Shown here: positions 53,522 to 62,269 of the stretch, one piece after another
Layout of the letters: every line of letters begins with the position of its first letter
Position numbering within the stretch: position 1 is the stretch's first letter
From: an uncultured Flavobacteriales bacterium
Lineage (GTDB): Bacteria > Bacteroidota > Bacteroidia > Flavobacteriales_E > Vicingaceae
DNA: 64,000 bases
Assembly (NCBI GenBank): GCA_913056345.1
Contig: CAJXMH010000001.1
Location: 124,001 to 188,000 of the forward strand
Direction of reading: 5' to 3'
Program-made: the position numbers and the translations under genes
Notes under the pieces: model-generated
Told to the model about the DNA's origin: nothing
Database searches by the model: none
Seen by the model: only the letters and a program-made list of their open reading frames with translations

Positions 53522-54010
53522 CTACCGCTTTTCACTCTTACTTTTTAGAAAAAGACTCACTATTGCTGAAGTTACCACTCCCATTACAAATGCCCCGATT
53601 GCCGATTGAAAGATGTAGCTTTTTAAGTTAAAATACTCATCTGCCTCGCTTTGTGTGCTTTGGCCAGACTCTACTGAGTAATGTATGGCATTTTCAAAAT
53701 AATCTGGAGTGATGAAGGTGTGTGTGATGTATTGTGATAGCGGACTGATCAAGGCCACAAATGCTGAAATGATCAATCCACAGATCATGCCTTGTCCCCA
53801 ACTCATTTTGCCTTGATAGTAGTTGATCTTTTTATCACGCAAGGCTAGCACGTAGAGCACAACTGCTGGCAATGAAAATAATAAAGTATAAGTAGCGTGG
53901 TCGGCTATAAATTCATCGTGCCAGCCCATGGCCTTTTCAAATACCATCCATAAAAGGGTAAAAAGCACGAAAATAACTGCCCACTTGAGCTCAATTTTAA
54001 TTTTATTCAT
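53522..54010 (-). CDS. DUF4199 family membrane protein
   Basis: From the chosen ATG the protein is 162 residues with four membrane helices and the DUF4199 pattern: 'WAVIFVLFTLLWMVFEK', 'YVLALRDKKINYYQGKMSWGQGMICGLIISAF', and a final helix with a basic tail. Function unknown. The start is fixed by a well-formed promoter 24-51 bases upstream; an earlier in-frame ATG would lie in that promoter. Confidence 0.85.
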   Translation of the reverse strand: MNKIKIELKWAVIFVLFTLLWMVFEKAMGWHDEFIADHATYTLLFSLPAVVLYVLALRDKKINYYQGKMSWGQGMICGLIISAFVALISPLSQYITHTFITPDYFENAIHYSVESGQSTQSEADEYFNLKSYIFQSAIGAFVMGVVTSAIVSLFLKSKSEKR

Positions 54011-54030
54011 CTTTTTGGTTTTGGTTGATT

Positions 54031-54061
54031 GAAATATAATAAAAATTGAGCTTTTCCCAAA
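54031..54061 (-). promoter_or_regulatory. Bacteroidota-type promoter for the DUF4199 gene
   Basis: On the minus strand TTTG (54058-54061), a 19-base spacer, then TATATTTC (54031-54038). It fits the TTTG / TAnnTTTG pattern with one mismatch at the last base, about 21 bases before the ATG. Confidence 0.5.
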
Positions 54062-54071
54062 CAATATGGGC

Positions 54072-54617
54072 TTAGCGATGCGTTTCCAAGCATCTTTTCG
54101 CTTGTGCTACATGTCTTTCATTGTGGTAAATATCAAACCGCATACTGCTGCCTAAATTCATGCTTAGCAAGGGTAAGGTAATATTGCAGCGGTTTTTATT
54201 TAAATCTACTTGCTTTGCTTCTTCCAATACACTTAACCATTCTTTTTGCTGCTTGATGAAAATTTGAAGTACACGTTCATCTACCTCTCCCGCTTTGGGA
54301 TTCTTGTCAGGGAAGGTCTTCATTTTGAGCATATTTTTCTTTGGCAACATCATCTTTGTAAAAAGTTTGCCTAACCAACCGGGTTTGAACACTTTGTCAG
54401 CTGAAACATTCTTAGCCTGAGTTGCCTTTTGGCCACATTCATCAATGTAAAAGCGGTCATAGCGGTTCATATGTTCTAAGCACTGCAGCACATTCCATCC
54501 TCCTGAAGGTGGTGGTTTTTTTAATAGATCCTGCTTTTCGGCAGTAAGTGATCGAGCAAAGGCTAAGTGAGCCTCTGTTTTAGTAATGAGTTCTTCGATT
54601 AAGGCTGATTGTTTCAT
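54072..54617 (-). CDS. DinB-like four-helix protein
   Basis: The product is 181 residues from the ATG of MKQSALIEELI (an earlier in-frame ATG adds six residues). It has 'PPPSGGWNVLQCLEHMNRYDRFYID', the first metal histidine being in 'CLEHM', and 'RFDIYHNERHVAQAKR' with the paired later histidines. This is the DinB/YfiT-like fold, often a metal-dependent thiol transferase or of unknown activity. The thiol substrate is not known. Confidence 0.85.
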   Translation of the reverse strand: MKQSALIEELITKTEAHLAFARSLTAEKQDLLKKPPPSGGWNVLQCLEHMNRYDRFYIDECGQKATQAKNVSADKVFKPGWLGKLFTKMMLPKKNMLKMKTFPDKNPKAGEVDERVLQIFIKQQKEWLSVLEEAKQVDLNKNRCNITLPLLSMNLGSSMRFDIYHNERHVAQAKRCLETHR

Positions 54618-54672
54618 CTTGCTTGTTTTAGACAAAGTTGCAGCAAAGCCAGAAGAAATTTCTTGATTGAAA

Positions 54673-55200
54673 TCAAGAATTTAAGAGCCGGCTTAAGGTT
54701 TCCGGACTCATCCGCAGATAAGAGGCGATGTATTTATGAGGAACTTCCTGAAATACTTGAGGAGAGCGATTTCGAATTCTTTTCAAACGGTCAGCAGGGG
54801 ATTGGGTAAGGAGATCGATCTCCCTTTCATAAAAAGAGGTAACGAGGCCCTCTAGCACCTTTTGGTACTTAATACTAAGGCTCAAATCACTTTGAAAGAA
54901 GCTGTCAAGCTCAGCTTTGCTAAAAACAATGACCTTACTTTTCCTGATCGCTTGAATGTTTAAGTCAGCAGTTTTATTATGGAAGTAGGCGGGTAGAGCC
55001 GCAACGATAGAGTTTTTGTAGGCCAAACGAATGGTAAACTCTTCTTCCTCAATCCACTTAAAAGCCCGTAATGCTCCTGATCTAACCCAATAAAAGTGCT
55101 TGGCTTTTTCATTCTCATGAACTAAAAAATCACCTCTATTAAGCTCAAGCTCTTTGCCTTTTAAGCCCGGCTGTTCCAATATTTCATAAAGCGCTTCCAT
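54673..55200 (-). CDS. Crp/Fnr family transcription regulator
   Basis: The 175-residue protein has a cyclic-nucleotide-binding-like barrel ('LELNRGDFLVHENEKAKHFYWVRSGALRAF') and a C-terminal winged helix ('IRNRSPQVFQEVPHKYIASYLRMSPETLSRLL'). No cysteine cluster for an iron-sulfur centre is visible, so it is not FNR itself. It starts one base before the YitT stop, and its 3' end carries a short inverted repeat (TTCTTGATT/AATCAAGAA, 54660-54679) that may end transcription. The signal is unknown. Confidence 0.88.
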   Translation of the reverse strand: MEALYEILEQPGLKGKELELNRGDFLVHENEKAKHFYWVRSGALRAFKWIEEEEFTIRLAYKNSIVAALPAYFHNKTADLNIQAIRKSKVIVFSKAELDSFFQSDLSLSIKYQKVLEGLVTSFYEREIDLLTQSPADRLKRIRNRSPQVFQEVPHKYIASYLRMSPETLSRLLNS

Positions 55201-56091
55201 TTATGCTTTGATGCTTCCCATCTTGCGTTTTTTATTTTTCTCAAGGTACTTTCTTAATACTCCACCTTTAATATCATTCACATCATATTCCACTACAAAA
55301 GCTTTATGGTCAACTTCATCAATAATGTTGTGAATTTTTCTAATATCCATTCGGTTAATAATGGTATCAATAATCTCCATTTCTTTTTGCTCACCTTCTT
55401 TGCCATAGCCACCGGCACCTTTGTAGAGTGTTACGCCAACGCCCATTTCATTCACGAGCTTTTCCTTGATGGCCTCTGTTTTGCCTGAAATAACCCGAAG
55501 TCCAATAAAGTCTTCAAAGCCTTTGATCATGGAATCAATCACTTTTGCCGTAACCAAATAGGTCAGGGTAGAGTACAAGGCGGTTTCCACCGAAAGGGTT
55601 AAGGCGGTTAGTGCAAACAGAACCACATTGAAGATCAAAATTATTCTGCCAATGCTGATGCCGAATCGGTCGTTGAGAAAGACGCCTAAAATTTCAGAAC
55701 CATCTAATACTGCTCCATTGCGAATGCTCAAGCCAATTCCCATGCCCAAGAATAAGCCACCGAAGATCGAGATCAAGAGTTTATCATCGGTAATGATGCT
55801 AAAGTTCTCAAAGTGAATCATAATGGAAAGGGCCAAAATGCTAAAGGTTGATTTGATCAAAATGCGTTTGGAAACGGTGTAGTAGGCTAGGGCTAAAAAA
55901 GGTAAGCTTAAAACAAAAAGCAAAACAGAAATATTTACAGGAAGCAGCCGGCTGATCAGAATGGCAATACCGGTAACACCCCCATCTAAAAAGCCATTGG
56001 GTAATAAAAAGGCTTTTAAGCCGATGCTAGCAAGAATTACCCCAACTGCAATTTGGAATAGCTCTCCTAGTACTTCTCTCTGTAATTTCAT
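55201..56091 (-). CDS. YitT family membrane protein (DUF2179 C-terminal domain)
   Basis: The 296-residue protein has five or six N-terminal helices, including 'ASIGLKAFLLPNGFLDGGVTGIAILIS' and 'GLFLGMGIGLSIRNGAVLDGSEIL', followed by a soluble DUF2179 domain of about 80 residues ('LRVISGKTEAIKEKLVNEMGVGVTLYKGAGGY'). This is the YitT transporter-like family of unknown substrate. The Crp-like gene follows directly, so a shared promoter is likely. Confidence 0.9.
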   Translation of the reverse strand: MKLQREVLGELFQIAVGVILASIGLKAFLLPNGFLDGGVTGIAILISRLLPVNISVLLFVLSLPFLALAYYTVSKRILIKSTFSILALSIMIHFENFSIITDDKLLISIFGGLFLGMGIGLSIRNGAVLDGSEILGVFLNDRFGISIGRIILIFNVVLFALTALTLSVETALYSTLTYLVTAKVIDSMIKGFEDFIGLRVISGKTEAIKEKLVNEMGVGVTLYKGAGGYGKEGEQKEMEIIDTIINRMDIRKIHNIIDEVDHKAFVVEYDVNDIKGGVLRKYLEKNKKRKMGSIKA

Positions 56092-56120
56092 AGATGAATG
56101 CTTTTTTTAACTGAAAGCCT

Positions 56121-56128
56121 TACTTTTG
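56121..56128 (+). promoter_or_regulatory. Candidate -7 box (TACTTTTG) for isocitrate dehydrogenase
   Basis: Exact TAnnTTTG octamer about 83 bases before the ATG. It would give a leader of about 75 nucleotides. Confidence 0.4.
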
Positions 56129-56210
56129 TCGCTGTTAAAAATATGGATTAAACCTCCATTGAATAAACCTAAGTAACATAAATTCTAACAGCTAAACATA
56201 GCCCTAAGCC

Positions 56211-57650
56211 ATGACAAAAATAACCATTGCAAAAGGAGACGGAATCGGACCAGAAATCATGGATGCGACTTTAAGCATCTTGAAGGCAGCCAACGTACCA
56301 CTCGAATATGACGAAGTAGAAATTGGTGAAAAATCATATCTAAAAGGAAACACTTCTGGAGTTGATGAAGCAGCCTGGAGCAGCATTAGAACCAACAAAG
56401 TATTCTTAAAGGCACCGATTACAACCCCTCAAGGTGGAGGTTATAAAAGCTTAAACGTTACCATGCGTAAGACATTAGGTTTGTATGCAAACGTTCGTCC
56501 TTGTAGAGTTTATCCTCCTTACGTTACCACTAAGCATCCTGAAATGGACATGGTGATCGTACGTGAGAATGAAGAAGATCTTTACGGCGGAATTGAGCAC
56601 CAGCAAACTGATGAAGTAGTGCAGTGCTTGAAACTGATCTCTCGTCCAGGTTGTGAAAAAATTATTCGTTACGCTTTTGAATATGCTAAAAGCTATAACC
56701 GTAAGAAAGTAACCTGCTTTACGAAAGACAACATCATGAAGCAAACCGATGGTTTGTTCCATAAAGTGTTTGATGAAATTGCACAAGAGTACCCTGAAAT
56801 CGAGAATGAGCATTGGATCATCGACATTGGGTCAGCTAAAGTGGCTGATAGCCCAGAAGTATTTGATGTGGTAGTTATGCCAAACCTTTACGGTGATGTA
56901 GTATCTGATATTGCAGCTCAAATTGCAGGTTCTGTAGGATTAGCAGGTTCTTCTAACATCGGCCAAGAATGTGCTATGTTCGAAGCTATCCACGGTTCTG
57001 CTCCTGACATTGGCGGACAAAACAAAGCAAACCCATCGGGCTTGATCAACGCTTCAGTCATGATGTTGTCTCATCTAGGGGAATTTGAAAGTGCTGAAAA
57101 AATCCAAAATGCATGGTTAAAAACCATTGAAGAAGGCACGCATACTTTTGACATTTACAAAGAAGGAATCAGTAAAAAGCTAGTTGGCACCAAAGAGTTT
57201 GCTGAAGCTGTAGTAGCGAATCTTGGTCAAAAACCTCAAGAATTAGCTCCTGTATCGCTTAAAGATGCTAAGCCGGTTAAGATCAAAGACTATCAAAAAG
57301 CAGCGAAAAAGGATAAAGAATTAGTTGGCGTTGACGTTTTTGTTGACTGGGCCGGTACAAATCCTGATGACTTAGGCGCAATCCTTAAAGAGCTGAATAC
57401 CGATAAGATCGAATTGATCATGATCACCAACCGTGGTGTGAAAGTTTGGCCTAATGGCTTTGAAGAAACTTTCTGCACGGACCATTGGAGATGTCGCTAC
57501 AGCACAGCTAATGCTGATGTAGAAATTGCAAAAGAAGAAATCTTGAAAGTACTTCAAAACGCAATTGACAAAGGGGTTGACGTGATTAAAACTGAAAACC
57601 TTTACACCTTCGACGGAACGAGAGGTTTCTCTTTGGGTCAAGGGCAATAG
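56211..57650 (+). CDS. icd: Isocitrate dehydrogenase, long Bacteroidota form
   Basis: The 479-residue enzyme has 'GDGIGPEIMDATL', 'KAPITTPQGGGYKSLNVTMRKTLGLYANVRP', 'IVRENEEDLYGGIEH' and 'HGSAPDIGGQNKANPSGLINASVMML', i.e. the isocitrate/isopropylmalate dehydrogenase core. A C-terminal extension of about 140 residues, as in the Thermus-type enzyme, follows the core. It converts isocitrate to 2-oxoglutarate in the TCA cycle. NADP+ versus NAD+ use was not decided. A strong terminator follows. Confidence 0.92.
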   Translation: MTKITIAKGDGIGPEIMDATLSILKAANVPLEYDEVEIGEKSYLKGNTSGVDEAAWSSIRTNKVFLKAPITTPQGGGYKSLNVTMRKTLGLYANVRPCRVYPPYVTTKHPEMDMVIVRENEEDLYGGIEHQQTDEVVQCLKLISRPGCEKIIRYAFEYAKSYNRKKVTCFTKDNIMKQTDGLFHKVFDEIAQEYPEIENEHWIIDIGSAKVADSPEVFDVVVMPNLYGDVVSDIAAQIAGSVGLAGSSNIGQECAMFEAIHGSAPDIGGQNKANPSGLINASVMMLSHLGEFESAEKIQNAWLKTIEEGTHTFDIYKEGISKKLVGTKEFAEAVVANLGQKPQELAPVSLKDAKPVKIKDYQKAAKKDKELVGVDVFVDWAGTNPDDLGAILKELNTDKIELIMITNRGVKVWPNGFEETFCTDHWRCRYSTANADVEIAKEEILKVLQNAIDKGVDVIKTENLYTFDGTRGFSLGQGQ

Positions 57651-57676
57651 TATTGAATTGAGATTATTCTAAATAC

Positions 57677-57704
57677 AAAAGGGCGACCAAGTCGCCCTTT
57701 TTTT
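57677..57704 (+). terminator. Rho-independent terminator after icd
   Basis: Eleven-base stem AAAAGGGCGAC / GTCGCCCTTTT, CAA loop, T-run. Confidence 0.92.
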
Positions 57705-57734
57705 ATGCCCCTTTTTATTTAAGATATTTGAAGC

Positions 57735-58493
57735 ATGAAAGATAAAGTCCTTTCCGTCCTCCATTTTCTTATGGTGGTTTTCTTAATTGCTTGGAACTAC
57801 CTCACCAATACCGGCAAAGTTCATGAAGCAAGCGTGGGGGAGGTGAGTGCTAAATATTACAACCTTTTTACCCCAGCTTCTTATGCTTTTGCTATTTGGG
57901 GACTGATTTTCCTTGGATTATTGATCATGTCCATTTACCTGCTTTACCGGTCTTTTAAAACTGAGTTGATAAAGGAAATTAGCACCGCTATTCCTGCCAT
58001 CTTACTTGCTTATGTAGGCATTATGGCTTGGTTATGGTTTTGGCTGCAGCAAGAAACCCTGATCTCGGTCGGCATTATGATCCTCATACTAATTAGCATT
58101 CTTAGAGCCAGAATGCTGATGGATCAAGGGCTTGAAAAACTAAACAAGCAAGAAGTTTGGCTTTTAGTAAAACCCATTGAATTAACTGCTGCTTGGATTA
58201 CTGTTGCTTTAGCAGCCAACATTACCGCTCATTTAAAAGCCATAAGTTGGGATGCTTGGCAGTTAAAAGAAGAAAGTTGGGTGATCTTGCTCATAGGCAC
58301 TTTAATGCTGGTGAATTACTTTGTTTTGAAAAAGAGAAATTATATCCTCTTTCCACTTGTTACGGTTTGGGCCTTAGTAGCCATTTCATACAAGCACTAC
58401 GGTGAGAATCAAATCCTGTTCTACGTTCCAATTATGGCTAGCATTGGTTTAGTCATCATGCTGATCAGGCAACTAAAAGTTAAGATCAGTTAA
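57735..58493 (+). CDS. TspO/MBR-related (tryptophan-rich) membrane protein
   Basis: The 252-residue product has seven or so helices and the phrase 'NLFTPASYAFAIWGLIFLGL', typical of the larger TspO-related proteins of Bacteroidota. Real TspO is about 160 residues with five helices, so this is a longer relative and not necessarily a porphyrin transporter. It is a single gene between the icd terminator and the metal-uptake operon. Confidence 0.75.
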   Translation: MKDKVLSVLHFLMVVFLIAWNYLTNTGKVHEASVGEVSAKYYNLFTPASYAFAIWGLIFLGLLIMSIYLLYRSFKTELIKEISTAIPAILLAYVGIMAWLWFWLQQETLISVGIMILILISILRARMLMDQGLEKLNKQEVWLLVKPIELTAAWITVALAANITAHLKAISWDAWQLKEESWVILLIGTLMLVNYFVLKKRNYILFPLVTVWALVAISYKHYGENQILFYVPIMASIGLVIMLIRQLKVKIS

Positions 58494-58542
58494 GACTTGT
58501 TCGCTCAACTCTTGCTATTCAATTCGTTTAGGCAGACTTTCT

Positions 58543-58550
58543 TAATTTAG
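58543..58550 (+). promoter_or_regulatory. Candidate -7 box (TAATTTAG) of the metal-uptake operon
   Basis: One mismatch from TAnnTTTG, 5 to 14 bases before the two possible GTG starts of the first gene. Confidence 0.3.
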
Positions 58551-58554
58551 CGAA

Positions 58555-58965
58555 GTGGAATTAGTGAAACGTATTTCTGCTTTATGCTTATTGTTCGTGT
58601 TTGTTTTAAGCACTTCAGGAGTAAGTGTATACAAACATTACTGCGGCAATCATCTTGCGGCAGTCAGCTTATTTCACGCACACAATCCATGTTTAGATGG
58701 AGAAGAGGAAGAGAGCTGTTCAATGGAGCAGGAAATGGATTGCTGCGATGATGAATTCCAATTCTATCAATTAGATGTTGAACTTCAAAAGGTAAATGCG
58801 CAAAGCTTGTCTTTGAATGTTGAACTTACCGCTCAAGAAAGCAGCCGCTTACTTCCTTTAGTTGAAGATATTAAATTGGATCAGCAAGCGGCAGAGCCGA
58901 AGCCACCTCCCTTGGTCAGGCCGCCAATTTACATCACTTCTCAACAATTAATCTTTTACGGCTGA
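58555..58965 (+). CDS. HYC_CC_PP family exported protein
   Basis: A signal peptide opens the 136-residue product, followed by the family's landmarks: HYC ('YKHYCGNHLA'), CC ('EMDCCDDEFQFY'), and PP near the C-terminus ('PPPLVRPPIYITSQ'). Members are small Bacteroidota proteins usually encoded with metal-uptake genes, and the Cys/His residues suggest copper or zinc binding. There is no ATG: GTG at 58555, or GTG at 58564, which gives a cleaner MKRISALCLL signal peptide. It is the first gene of a unit with an HMA protein and a TonB receptor. Confidence 0.88.
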   Translation: MELVKRISALCLLFVFVLSTSGVSVYKHYCGNHLAAVSLFHAHNPCLDGEEEESCSMEQEMDCCDDEFQFYQLDVELQKVNAQSLSLNVELTAQESSRLLPLVEDIKLDQQAAEPKPPPLVRPPIYITSQQLIFYG

Positions 58966-59026
58966 TACTGTTTTAATGCCTCTTAAGGCACCGTATAGTA
59001 CCTTATTTTTAATCTAAAACAGTATC
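58964..59026 (+). repeat. Perfect 12-bp inverted repeat between the first two metal-uptake genes
   Basis: GATACTGTTTTA at 58964-58975 and its exact complement TAAAACAGTATC at 59015-59026, with 39 bases between. The left arm overlaps the HYC_CC_PP stop codon and the right arm ends three bases before the next ATG. The interval itself holds a small TGCCT/AGGCA hairpin. Confidence 0.85.
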
Positions 59027-59029
59027 AAA

Positions 59030-59389
59030 ATGAAATATTTAATCATCACTTTAGGCATGTTCTTAAGCCTAAATGTTCAAGCACAAGAAAGAAAAATTGA
59101 TAAAAAGAACGTTGAAACAACTCTTGAAGTTAAAGGCGTTTGTAAAATGTGTAAAGACCGTATTGAGAGTGCTGCTCTCCGAACCTCTGGTGTCAAATTA
59201 GCAGAGTGGAATAAAGAAACAAAGCAGCTCAAATTGGTCTACAATTCTAAAAAGACTTCTGAGGAAGAAATCCAAAAAGCAGTTGCCATGAAGGGACATG
59301 CCTCTGAGGGTATGCCAAAAGACACTGCAGCTTATCAAAAGCTTCCCGATTGTTGTCGCTATGCCGATGGGGCAAAGTGCAATAATTAA
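59030..59389 (+). CDS. Exported heavy-metal-associated (HMA) domain protein
   Basis: The 119-residue protein has a signal peptide (ending NVQAQ) and an HMA-like ferredoxin fold with 'VKGVCKMCKDRIESAA', the CxxC metal site being CKMC, and a C-terminal Cys cluster 'LPDCCRYADGAKC'. Such proteins bind Cu(I), Zn or Cd and pass them between partners. It probably hands a metal between the outer-membrane receptor and the cytosolic side. It lies 14 bases before the receptor gene. Confidence 0.9.
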   Translation: MKYLIITLGMFLSLNVQAQERKIDKKNVETTLEVKGVCKMCKDRIESAALRTSGVKLAEWNKETKQLKLVYNSKKTSEEEIQKAVAMKGHASEGMPKDTAAYQKLPDCCRYADGAKCNN

Positions 59390-59402
59390 AGGCTGAGTCA
59401 TT

Positions 59403-61667
59403 ATGTTATCATATCGATTCGTATTCCTGCTGTTTCAGCTTGGAACCATCGCTTTATGCGCTCAAAACAGCCTTAAGGGAGTAGTAATCACTGAAAGTGA
59501 AAAAGGGAAATTGGAGCCGGTTCCTTTTGCCAATGTGTATTGGATGGACTCCAACTACGGTACTAGTACCGACTCCTCGGGGACCTTTCAGATTGCTATT
59601 CCTGATAATGCTACTGTTTTAATTGCAAGTTTTGTTGGTTACCAGTCTGATACCGTTGTAGTAGAAGACTTAAGCCAAACAGTGACCTTACAGCTAAAGT
59701 CGAGCATACAGCTAGATGCTGTAGAAGTAGTGTCGCGCAGAAAAAGCACTGAAATGTCATTCATCAATCCCATCAAGATGGAAAACCTTTCAGAGCGTGA
59801 GCTTTTTAAAGCCGCTTGTTGTAACCTTTCGGAGAGTTTTGAAACCAATCCATCGGTAGACGTCAATTTTACCGATGCGGTTACTGGGGTGAAACAAATT
59901 CACATGCTAGGCCTTGACGGACCCTACACCATGATCAGCCGAGAGAATATGCCAGGCATTCGAGGTTTGGGAAATGCCTACGGCCTAACGTTTATTCCCG
60001 GAACCTGGATCTCTTCCATTCAAGTCACCAAAGGAGTTGGCTCAGTGGTGAATGGTTATGAAAGTATAGCTGGTCAGATCAACACCGAGCTCAAAAAGCC
60101 CGACGAAGGAGAGGAGGTGTTTGTAAACCTTTTTGCCAGCCAAGCGGGACGTACTGAGTTTAACTTTGTCAATACCCAGCGCCTTTCTGAAAAGTGGGGG
60201 ACTACCATCATGCTGCACGGAAATTATCGCCCATGGGAACGAGACCGCAATCAAGATGGTTTTCGGGAATTTCCTCTGCAAGAGCAGATCAATGTCATGA
60301 ACCGTTGGAAATACTTTGGTACCCGTTTAAGGGCTCAACTAGGGGTGCAGTATGTGCAAGATGATAAAGAAGGCGGACAAACCGATCAATCAATTGAAGA
60401 TGCTGAAAGATCCCAGCCTCAGTTTCAGCCATGGCGCATGAATGTCAATACGCAAAAGGCTGAGCTTTTTGCGAAAGTTGGTTTGGTTTACCCTGAATTC
60501 AAATACCGCAGCATGGGGCTTCAGCTTTCTGCTAACTACCATGAGCAAAATTCAACTTTTGGGCAAACTGACTACGATGCTGAGCAGCGATCGGGCTATG
60601 CAAACTACATTTACCAATCTATTTTAGGCGATACCCGACATAAATTTAAAACTGGTGTAAGCTTACTCTATGATGAGTACGATGAGAAGGTAGATTCGAT
60701 TAACTTCAGAAGAATAGAGCAGGTGCCAGGTGCTTACTTTGAATATACCTTCACGCCCAATCCAAACTTGACTCTGGTAGCGGGCATTCGAGCAGATCAC
60801 CATAATTTATTTGGAACGTTTGTAACCCCACGTTTGCACTTTAGGTATGCTTACGATGAACAAACGGTTGTGCGTTTGCTTGGTGGAAGCGGCCAAAGAA
60901 CAGCCAATGTGTTTGCAGAGCATCAAGCCATGTTTGCTACTTCTCGGCAAATTGGACTTTTAGGCAATCGGAACTTGCCTTATGGTTTACAAGCTGAACG
61001 CGCTTGGAATGTGGGTTTCAACCTTACAAGAGACTTTCGTTTAGCCTACCGAGAGGGTTATGTTAGTTTTGACCTTTACCGAACGGATTTTGAACAGCAA
61101 GTGGTCTACGACCTCTACCAGTCGGCTGATCAAGCACTCTTCTATAATTTAGATGGGCGTTCTTATTCCACGAGTTTTCAGGCAGAAGTTAGTTATGAGC
61201 TATTGAAGTTTTTAGACATGCGCTTAGCTTACCGTTGGTTAGAAGTGCGAACTGATTACTTGAGTGGACAGCGGCAAAAGCCTTTTGTGCCCAAACACCG
61301 TTTGTTTGCCAACTTTGCCTACGAAACGCAGTCTTCGCTATCGGGTGCTAATTGGACCTTCGACCTCACAGCCCAGTGGATTGGCGAACAAGACATACCC
61401 GGTACGGAGACCAATCCGGTGGAATTTCAACGATCTAGTAAGTCTCCTGCCTTTAGCTTGTTCAATACTCAAGTCACCAGAAATTTTAACAAGAAGTGGG
61501 CAGTTTATGCCGGTATGGAAAACATCTTTGATTTTCGTCAAGATAATCCCATCATTGATGCCAATAATCCCTTTGGAAATAATTTTGATGCCTCTTTGGT
61601 TTGGGGACCCATCTTTGGCCGCATGATCTACGGAGGAGTGCGGTTTAGGATAAAGGATGAAAAATGA
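59403..61667 (+). CDS. TonB-dependent outer-membrane receptor, likely metal transport
   Basis: The 754-residue receptor has a signal peptide, an N-terminal carboxypeptidase-regulatory-like domain ('GTSTDSSGTFQIAIPDNATVL', 'SFVGYQSDTVVVE'), a plug with the cysteine pair 'KAACCNLSESFETNPSVDV' and a 22-strand barrel ending 'FGRMIYGGVRFRI'. The CC in the plug recalls receptors encoded beside HYC_CC_PP genes, so copper or another soft metal is the probable cargo. It takes energy from TonB/ExbBD encoded elsewhere. It is the third and last gene of the unit, and it ends in repeat block 3. Confidence 0.9.
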   Translation: MLSYRFVFLLFQLGTIALCAQNSLKGVVITESEKGKLEPVPFANVYWMDSNYGTSTDSSGTFQIAIPDNATVLIASFVGYQSDTVVVEDLSQTVTLQLKSSIQLDAVEVVSRRKSTEMSFINPIKMENLSERELFKAACCNLSESFETNPSVDVNFTDAVTGVKQIHMLGLDGPYTMISRENMPGIRGLGNAYGLTFIPGTWISSIQVTKGVGSVVNGYESIAGQINTELKKPDEGEEVFVNLFASQAGRTEFNFVNTQRLSEKWGTTIMLHGNYRPWERDRNQDGFREFPLQEQINVMNRWKYFGTRLRAQLGVQYVQDDKEGGQTDQSIEDAERSQPQFQPWRMNVNTQKAELFAKVGLVYPEFKYRSMGLQLSANYHEQNSTFGQTDYDAEQRSGYANYIYQSILGDTRHKFKTGVSLLYDEYDEKVDSINFRRIEQVPGAYFEYTFTPNPNLTLVAGIRADHHNLFGTFVTPRLHFRYAYDEQTVVRLLGGSGQRTANVFAEHQAMFATSRQIGLLGNRNLPYGLQAERAWNVGFNLTRDFRLAYREGYVSFDLYRTDFEQQVVYDLYQSADQALFYNLDGRSYSTSFQAEVSYELLKFLDMRLAYRWLEVRTDYLSGQRQKPFVPKHRLFANFAYETQSSLSGANWTFDLTAQWIGEQDIPGTETNPVEFQRSSKSPAFSLFNTQVTRNFNKKWAVYAGMENIFDFRQDNPIIDANNPFGNNFDASLVWGPIFGRMIYGGVRFRIKDEK

Positions 61668-61697
61668 TTTTAATTTCGAATTACGAATCAATTTTCA

Positions 61698-61719
61698 GGC
61701 ATGCTGAGCGGAGTCGAAG
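61698..61719. repeat. Interspersed ATGCTGAGCGGAGTCGAAG motif
   Basis: ATGCTGAGCGGAGTCGAAG is a word I know as widely dispersed between genes in Bacteroidota and other phyla. Here it stands just after the TonB receptor gene. Confidence 0.7.
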
Positions 61720-61790
61720 TATGGCTGAAGTTAAAGATATAAGTCTAAAGCGGAAAGCAAAAAGCCTAAAGCTTAAAGCATTGAGCTGAA

Positions 61791-62235
61791 TATATGAGTT
61801 TCTTCGTATTGACTTTGGGTACTTTGCGGCTTCTTAGAGTCCTTTGCGGTTAGATGAAAGTTGAAGAGTTGAAGAGTGGAAAAGGGAAAGAGCATAGAGC
61901 GAAAAGCTGAAAGCCAAGAGCTTAAAGTGGAAGAGAAGAAAAGTGGAAAAGAGCTAAGAGCTTAAAGCGAAAAGCCTAAAGCTGAAAGCATCGAGTTAAA
62001 TGTATGAGTTTCCTCGTATTGACTTTGGGTACTTTGCGGCTTCTTAGAGTCCTTTGCGGTTAGAGGAAAGTTGAAGAGTTGAAGAGTTGAAGAGAAGAAG
62101 AGAAGAAGAGAGAAAAGTGGAAAAGGGCTTTAAGCTTAAAGCTGAAAGCGAAAAGCCTAAAGCTTAAAGCATCGAGTTGAATGTATGAGTTACTTCATAT
62201 TGACTTTGGGTGCTTTAAGGCTTCTTTTAATTCAG
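61791..62235. repeat. Tandem units of about 210 and 181 bp and a partial third (intergenic repeat block 3)
   Basis: ATGAGTTTCTTCGTATTGAC-like words recur at 61794, 62004 and 62185. Each unit has, in order, TTGACTTTGGGTACTTTGCGG, CTTAGAGTCCTTTGCGGTTAG, polypurine AGTTGAAGAG phrases and AAAGCTTAAAGC phrases. The block lies between the convergent TonB receptor and hipA genes. The rest of 61668-62269 shows no gene. Confidence 0.85.
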
Positions 62236-62269
62236 GAGGAATGACCAAAGGCTTTTACTGTTCAAAGCA

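Noticed and set aside
54660-54679. Strong terminator after the Crp-like gene
   Set aside because: The TTCTTGATT/AATCAAGAA inverted repeat is AT-rich with a two-base loop and only a weak T-tail, so it is mentioned in the gene entry and not listed as a terminator.
56475-56813. Antisense frame within icd
   Set aside because: It lies wholly inside a highly conserved enzyme gene and has no recognisable domain.
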